Assembly: GCA_009663005.1 (NCBI GenBank) | Contig: CM018905.1 | Location: 1,940,143-1,967,511 of the forward strand | Direction: 5' to 3' | Source: Actinidia chinensis | Lineage: Eukaryota; Streptophyta; Magnoliopsida; Ericales; Actinidiaceae | DNA length: 27,369 nt | In this document: one piece after another, positions 24,836-27,369 of the stretch | How the letters are laid out: every line of letters begins with the position of its first letter | Position numbering within the stretch: position 1 is the stretch's first letter | The notes under the pieces: model-generated | Databases searched by the model: none | Seen by the model: only the letters and a program-made list of their open reading frames with translations | What the model was told of the DNA's origin: nothing | Made by a program: the position numbers and the translations under genes

Positions 24836-24840
24836 TAAGG
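24836..24840. repeat. Left target-site duplication TAAGG
   Basis: Five bases directly before the TG end of the insertion, repeated at 26333-26337 directly after its CA end. Joining satellite sequence across the two gives ATTCATAAGGACACATCG, a one-base variant of the monomer (ATTCATATGGACACATCG), so the duplication restores an uninterrupted monomer. Confidence 0.65.
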
Positions 24841-25002
24841 TGCTTGTCACTTTTCGGTGTATTGTTTAATCTATCTTAATTCAGTTCCCAGCGTAGGAAC
24901 CTACCGTGCCAGCATATACTCGGGAAGGGTCCGAGATCGTATCCACCGAGAGCCGATTTGCAAAGATTTGAGTATTTTGTTGTTATAAGTAATGAAAAAA
25001 AA

Positions 25003-25012
25003 GGTATAAAAT
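25003..25012 (+). promoter_or_regulatory. TATA-like site in the insertion (1)
   Basis: GGTATAAAAT occurs about 160 bases into the LTR-like insertion, followed by T-rich sequence. LTRs carry their own Pol II promoter, so a TATA box is expected, but this assignment rests on the short motif alone and the element's orientation is unknown. Confidence 0.25.
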
Positions 25013-25165
25013 GTTTTTTGTGATTTTTAGAAGATTTAGAATAAAAAAGTAAGCTATAAATGTAAAGGAAGAAAGAAATGGCCAGATCTAAATACTTGAT
25101 TTTATTCTTTTCATTTTAGATTTCCTAGTGTTTTCCTTCTCTTTTGTACTCAATCAATTTTCAAG

Positions 25166-25175
25166 GTATAAAATG
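25166..25175 (+). promoter_or_regulatory. TATA-like site in the insertion (2)
   Basis: A second GGTATAAAAT, also preceded by A or AA and followed by G or GT, lies about 163 bases after the first. Either could be the LTR promoter if the element reads on the plus strand. AT-rich context makes chance occurrence quite possible. Confidence 0.2.
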
Positions 25176-25718
25176 GAATTTGATTGGAAAGTTTGCCAAT
25201 GAAATACTTTGTATCTAAAAATATGTTTTGCAAAATTGACAATAATTTTAATTACAGTTTCAAAACCCTAGAATGCAATTGATTTAAGTCTTAGTTATAA
25301 CACGGGTCTGTATAACATAATCTAGATTTATACAATTCAGTTTTGGTCTTGATTTGATTGATCAATTTGAAACGACCTTTTAAGTTTGTGCAAGAGAAGA
25401 AAAAACTAGATTATCTAAGATGAATTGAAACTTGTATTTAGACCAAACCAATGCCTATTTAACCTACCTATTGATTAAAAGTTGTTTATAAATTGGAAAC
25501 TTGAACAATTAATAATAAGCATAAATGAAGCAAAAAGTAAGCATAAACCAAGCCCATCCAGGGGGACAATGAGATGAAAGTAATTGAAAAGATTGAAAGT
25601 ATATTAAATTGACAACAAAATGAAAGTACAAGTGTTTAAGAAAGTAAACTAATTAAAACTAAAAATTAACTAGGAGCATAAAACTAAAAATTAAAAATTA
25701 AATTAAAACTTAAAAATT

Positions 25719-25734
25719 AGAGAGAGAGAGAGAG
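25719..25734. repeat. (AG)n microsatellite
   Basis: Eight AG units in the AT-rich part of the insertion. A simple sequence repeat with no other visible role. Confidence 0.9.
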
Positions 25735-25833
25735 TTCCCAAAATTCCAAACTAAAAACAACTAAAAAATTTCTAACCCTTCACTCTTAACGCTCCTCTCT
25801 TATTATAGAGAGAATACCCAAAATATCATCTTC

Positions 25834-25885
25834 AATATATATATATACTATATATGATATATTATATATATATATATAATATATA
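25834..25885. repeat. AT-rich microsatellite, hairpin-prone
   Basis: About 50 bases made of (AT)n runs broken by CT, G and TA steps. The two halves are near-complementary, so a cruciform or hairpin is possible. Lies at the border between the AT-rich and the GC-richer part of the LTR-like insertion. Confidence 0.85.
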
Positions 25886-26332
25886 CGGAGAGTGAGGGGA
25901 GAGGGACCGGTGAGGTGAGGGAAAGGAGAGGAGCCATTTTGTTTGGACTTGGTCATTCACACATGGGCATAATCATTACATGAATAGTAGTCTCAAAAAG
26001 TGAGTTTTTTGTTTGTCGTGGGCAATGAATTCTTCAGGCATCTTAAACCAATTGCCACTGGTCTCATACCGACCGGTAGGATAATATGCGACGGTCCGGA
26101 GGGGAAATGCGGTTTTGGCTTCTGATCCTTTTCTGAACCGGTCAAAATGTGAGGGACCGGTCGGGGAGTAAGGCGGTGTGACTTCTTTTTCTTCATTAAA
26201 TGCTCTTTTACCTGCAAAACCCTTTCTCACCTCTTTGTGCAAAATATTAATTAATTTGAACAGATAAAATATAAAAAGATGCTAAAATATGGAGGAATTT
26301 GACTAAATAATGTTGTTTTTCTGTATTTATCA

Positions 26333-26337
26333 TAAGG
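26333..26337. repeat. Right target-site duplication TAAGG
   Basis: Identical to 24836-24840 and directly after the CA end of the insertion; satellite sequence continues with ACACATCGACCCCC. Confidence 0.65.
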
Positions 26338-26471
26338 ACACATCGACCCCCAATTATCCGCTTTCTCCCCTTCGAACCGCAACGTAACGAGTGAAATACA
26401 ACGGGTTAAAACTAATCGACTCATTGCCTGCATCTGTAAGTATTAAAAATAAGTAAAAAATCGACAAAAAT

Positions 26472-26587
26472 GGTACAAAAAGAGGACTTCATGATGGTTC
26501 ACCCATCCAAACATTGCACCTGTCCATGCACACTTAACTTCAAAGTACAAACAGGATCCGTGCATTAGTACCAATGTGATCACGAAA
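26472..26587 (-). pseudogene. 5S rRNA-like copy 71
   Basis: 116 bp copy after the insertion. It carries TGGTACAAAAAGAGG, CTTCATGATGGTTCACCC and CCAAACATTGC, so the C-box is damaged, and GATCACGAAAT at the 5S start. Keeps AGGATCCGTGCATTAG. More decayed than its neighbours by substitutions rather than indels, which suggests true mutation. Confidence 0.7.
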
Positions 26588-26767
26588 TTATGTTGGTTCA
26601 CCTTTTCAATTCATATGGAGCCATCGACCCCCAACCATCCGTTTTCTCCCCTTCGTACCGCAGCATAACGCTGAAGTACAACGGGTTAAAATTAATCATT
26701 TCATTGCCTGCATCCGTAAGTATTAAAAATAAATGCGCATGTCGAATTTTTTAGGAAGAATATGAGT

Positions 26768-26795
26768 AAAAAATCAAAAAAAATAGAGCAAAAAA
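26768..26795 (-). terminator. Oligo-T runs at the 3' end of 5S-like copy 72
   Basis: Read on the minus strand, T-runs of 6, 8 and 6 occur at 26790-26795, 26776-26783 and 26768-26773. Four or more T on the non-template strand end Pol III transcription. The first run lies inside the 5S body, about 105-110 bases from its start, and recurs as T5 in most monomers. A transcript would probably stop before completing the 3' strand of the terminal helix. Confidence 0.4.
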
Positions 26796-26796
26796 G

Positions 26797-26821
26797 GGAC
26801 TTCCCGGTGGGTCACCCATCC
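26797..26821 (-). promoter_or_regulatory. C-box-like internal Pol III promoter element (copy 72 as example)
   Basis: On the minus strand this reads GGATGGGTGACCC then ACCGGGAAGTCC, which differs from the plant 5S C-box, as I remember it, at about three positions. In real 5S genes this region binds TFIIIA. The same sequence recurs in most monomers, making it one of the two best conserved blocks of the body. Activity is not shown by sequence alone. Confidence 0.45.
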
Positions 26822-26837
26822 TGACATTACTCCCGTC

Positions 26838-26853
26838 CATACACGCTTAACTT
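26838..26853 (-). promoter_or_regulatory. A-box-like internal Pol III promoter element (copy 72 as example)
   Basis: Minus strand AAGTTAAGCGTGTATGG; plant 5S has AAGTTAAGCGTGCTTGG. Right position within the body (about 48-63 from its start). The intermediate element between the A- and C-boxes lies in the diverged central block and is not recognisable. Confidence 0.45.
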
Positions 26854-26924
26854 CGAAGTTCAAACAGGATCTGTGCATTATTACCAATATGATCGCGAAG
26901 GTATATTGGTTCACCTTTTCAATT

Positions 26925-26930
26925 CATATG
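26925..26930 (-). promoter_or_regulatory. TATA-like CATATG at -25 to -30 of 5S-like copy 72
   Basis: Plant 5S genes often have a TATA-like motif near -28 and a C at -1. Taking the body's first base as +1 (26900), CATATG spans -25 to -30 and the base at -1 is C. The same arrangement occurs in nearly every monomer. It may be inherited from the ancestral 5S unit. Confidence 0.35.
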
Positions 26931-27098
26931 GAAACATCAACCCCCAATCATCCGCTTTTTCCCCTTCGAACCGCAACGTAATGGGTGAAGTAAAACGAAT
27001 TAAAACTACTTGTTTCATTGCCCGCATCCGTAAGTATTAAAAATGAATATGAATAGGGAATTTTTTAGAAAGAATAAGTGTAAAAAATCGACAAAAAT

Positions 27099-27214
27099 CG
27101 TGCAAAAAGAGGACTTCCTAGTGGGTTACCCATCTTGACAATGCACCCGTCTATGCATGCTTAACTTCAAAATTCAAACGGGATCCGTGCGTTAGTATTC
27201 ATATGATCGCGAAG
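27099..27214 (-). pseudogene. 5S rRNA-like copy 73
   Basis: 116 bp. Keeps ACTTCAAAATTC, CGGGATCCGTGC and TATGATCGC; has CCATCTTGAC in the C-box region and TATTCATATGATCG at the 5' start. Last complete body before the window edge, with 155 bases of normal spacer after it. Confidence 0.7.
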
Positions 27215-27369
27215 GTATGTTGGTCAACCTTTTCAATTCATATGGATACATCGACCCCCAATCATCAACTTTCTCCCCTTCGAACCGCAGAGTAACGGGT
27301 GAAGTACAACTGGTTAAAACTAATCGTTTCATTGCCTGTATCTGTAAGTATTAAAAATAAATGCGCATA

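Larger units (their letters stand above)
23501..24840 (-). repeat. Satellite block 7: second subfamily, copies 67-70
   Basis: From about 23640 the units belong to a subfamily with CTTCGAAGTTC and GGATCCGTGC in the 5S body, GGGTGAAGTA in the spacer and TTTTTTAGAAAGAATAAG downstream of the body. Bodies are at 23713-23824, 24048-24163, 24361-24476 and 24664-24808. Copies 68 and 69 are clean and exactly 116 bp; copies 67 and 70 still carry private indels. The block is cut at 24840 by the LTR-like insertion. Confidence 0.75.
24841..26332. mobile_element. Solo-LTR-like insertion, 1,492 bp, TG...CA ends
   Basis: The satellite is cut cleanly and resumes 1.5 kb later at the same base. The insert starts TGCTTGTCAC and ends TTTATCA, flanked by TAAGG on both sides: the dinucleotide ends and 5-bp duplication of LTR retrotransposons. 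I find no second copy of its head inside it, no primer-binding site or polypurine tract arrangement and no gag-pol-like frame, so a solo LTR left by recombination fits best. It is AT-rich up to about 25890, with two GTATAAAATG TATA-like sites, AG and AT microsatellites, then a more GC-rich part with four ACCGGT sites. The longest frame (minus, 26242-25976, 88 codons) matches nothing I know. If the TAAGG is extended to the shared TCATAAGG, an 8-bp-duplication DNA element is the alternative, but no terminal inverted repeats are visible. Confidence 0.6.
26785..26900 (-). pseudogene. 5S rRNA-like copy 72 (best promoter-like boxes)
   Basis: 116 bp. The C-box region GTCACCCATCCTGACAT and the block CGCTTAACTTCGAAGTTC are intact. 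It has GGATCTG instead of GGATCCG and AGAGCA instead of GGTGCA at the 3' end. The terminal 5S helix is lost on both strands (start CTTCG, end TGCTCT), so a functional 5S rRNA is not expected. Confidence 0.7.
2370..27369 (-). repeat. 5S rRNA-derived tandem satellite array, about 313 bp monomer, 73 copies
   Basis: The same monomer repeats head to tail. In clean stretches the period is 312-314 bp (CATATGG anchors at 5171, 5485, 5799, 6113; CATCGACCCC anchors near 26617, 26929, 27242). In error-rich stretches the average is about 321 bp. Each monomer has a 116-120 bp part that, read on the minus strand, follows plant 5S rRNA from its start (CGCGATCATA) to its end (TGCACC), plus a spacer of about 197 bp. 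By hand alignment to plant 5S as I remember it, about 26 of 117 positions differ, half of them in an 18-base central block and the two ends. All copies point the same way. Monomer length fits plant 5S rDNA units. The array is interrupted once, by an LTR-like insertion (24841-26332), and continues past the right edge. Alternatives are an old 5S rDNA locus decaying in place, or tandem amplification of a Cassandra-type LTR, which also carries 5S sequence. Confidence 0.85.
26333..27369 (-). repeat. Satellite block 8: copies 71-73, clean right subfamily
   Basis: The interrupted monomer resumes here and three further bodies follow, each exactly 116 bp, with 312-313 bp spacing and no indel noise. 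The spacer before copy 71 lacks about 30 bases (AAATGCGCAT...AAAGAAT part), giving a 283 bp step between the first two anchors. The array runs off the right edge inside the spacer after copy 73. Confidence 0.85.

Noticed and set aside
2370..24840. Array of Cassandra LTR retrotransposons
   Set aside because: Cassandra carries 5S sequence in its LTR, but I see no primer-binding site, polypurine tract, TG...CA monomer ends or target duplications; units are joined head to tail in constant phase. Tandem amplification of a Cassandra LTR remains possible as an origin.
25976..26242. 88-codon minus-strand frame in the insertion (MHKEVRKGF...)
   Set aside because: No known domain, an alternative frame is open over the same bases, and it spans the ACCGGT-rich non-coding part of the LTR-like element.
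24841..26329. DNA transposon with 8-bp duplication TCATAAGG
   Set aside because: The 8-bp match exists, but no terminal inverted repeat is visible, whereas the 5-bp reading gives exact TG...CA ends. Three of the eight bases are then the element's own TCA end.
2370..27369. CRISPR array
   Set aside because: The period is regular, but the whole 313 bp monomer repeats with no unique spacers, and the context is plant DNA.
2370..27369. Functional 5S rRNA gene cluster
   Set aside because: The central block, both ends and the 3' oligo-T run differ from plant 5S in every copy, so I annotate the copies as pseudogenes. If the species' own 5S has this form the call must change.

Overview
The window looks like non-genic plant nuclear DNA, probably from a heterochromatic or pericentromeric region. 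I find no protein-coding gene I would defend. About 92% of it (2370-27369) is one tandem array of a monomer about 313 bp long. On the minus strand each monomer carries a roughly 116-120 bp segment that aligns end to end with plant 5S ribosomal RNA. The best-kept parts are the 5S blocks GAGGACTTCCC, GGTCACCCATCCT, GCACGCTTAACTTCG, GGATCCG, TGCATTAGT and TATGATCGC, in the right order and spacing. I count 73 copies, one of them missing the 5S body. The copies look like 5S rDNA-derived satellite or pseudogenes rather than working genes: the terminal helix is broken, the centre is diverged, and an oligo-T run lies inside the transcript. Identification of plant 5S rests on my memory of that sequence, not on a search.

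Layout. 1-2269: AT-rich, non-satellite DNA with two long pyrimidine tracts, a short degenerate tandem repeat and no convincing gene. 2270-2369: exactly 100 N, a scaffold gap. 2370-about 23500: satellite copies 1-66, with abundant scattered 1-3 base indels that look like uncorrected long-read error, apart from a clean patch at about 5170-5980 where the period is exactly 314 bp. 23500-24840: copies 67-70 of a second, better preserved subfamily. 24841-26332: a 1,492 bp insertion with TG...CA ends and a 5-bp TAAGG duplication, best read as a solo LTR. 26333-27369: the satellite resumes in the interrupted monomer and runs off the right edge with copies 71-73.

The array has internal order. At least three monomer types (A, B, C) can be told apart just downstream of the 5S 3' end. 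Between about 16300 and 20100 they run B-C-A-A three times in succession, a four-monomer higher-order repeat of about 1.28 kb. The right-hand subfamily keeps 5S-like bases (GGATCC, GAAGTTC) that the left-hand units have replaced (GAACCC, AAATTC). The units keep recognisable internal A-box and C-box sequence, a CATATG about 25-30 bases upstream and several downstream T-runs, so Pol III transcription of the satellite is possible but unproven. Nothing here forms an operon or pathway.
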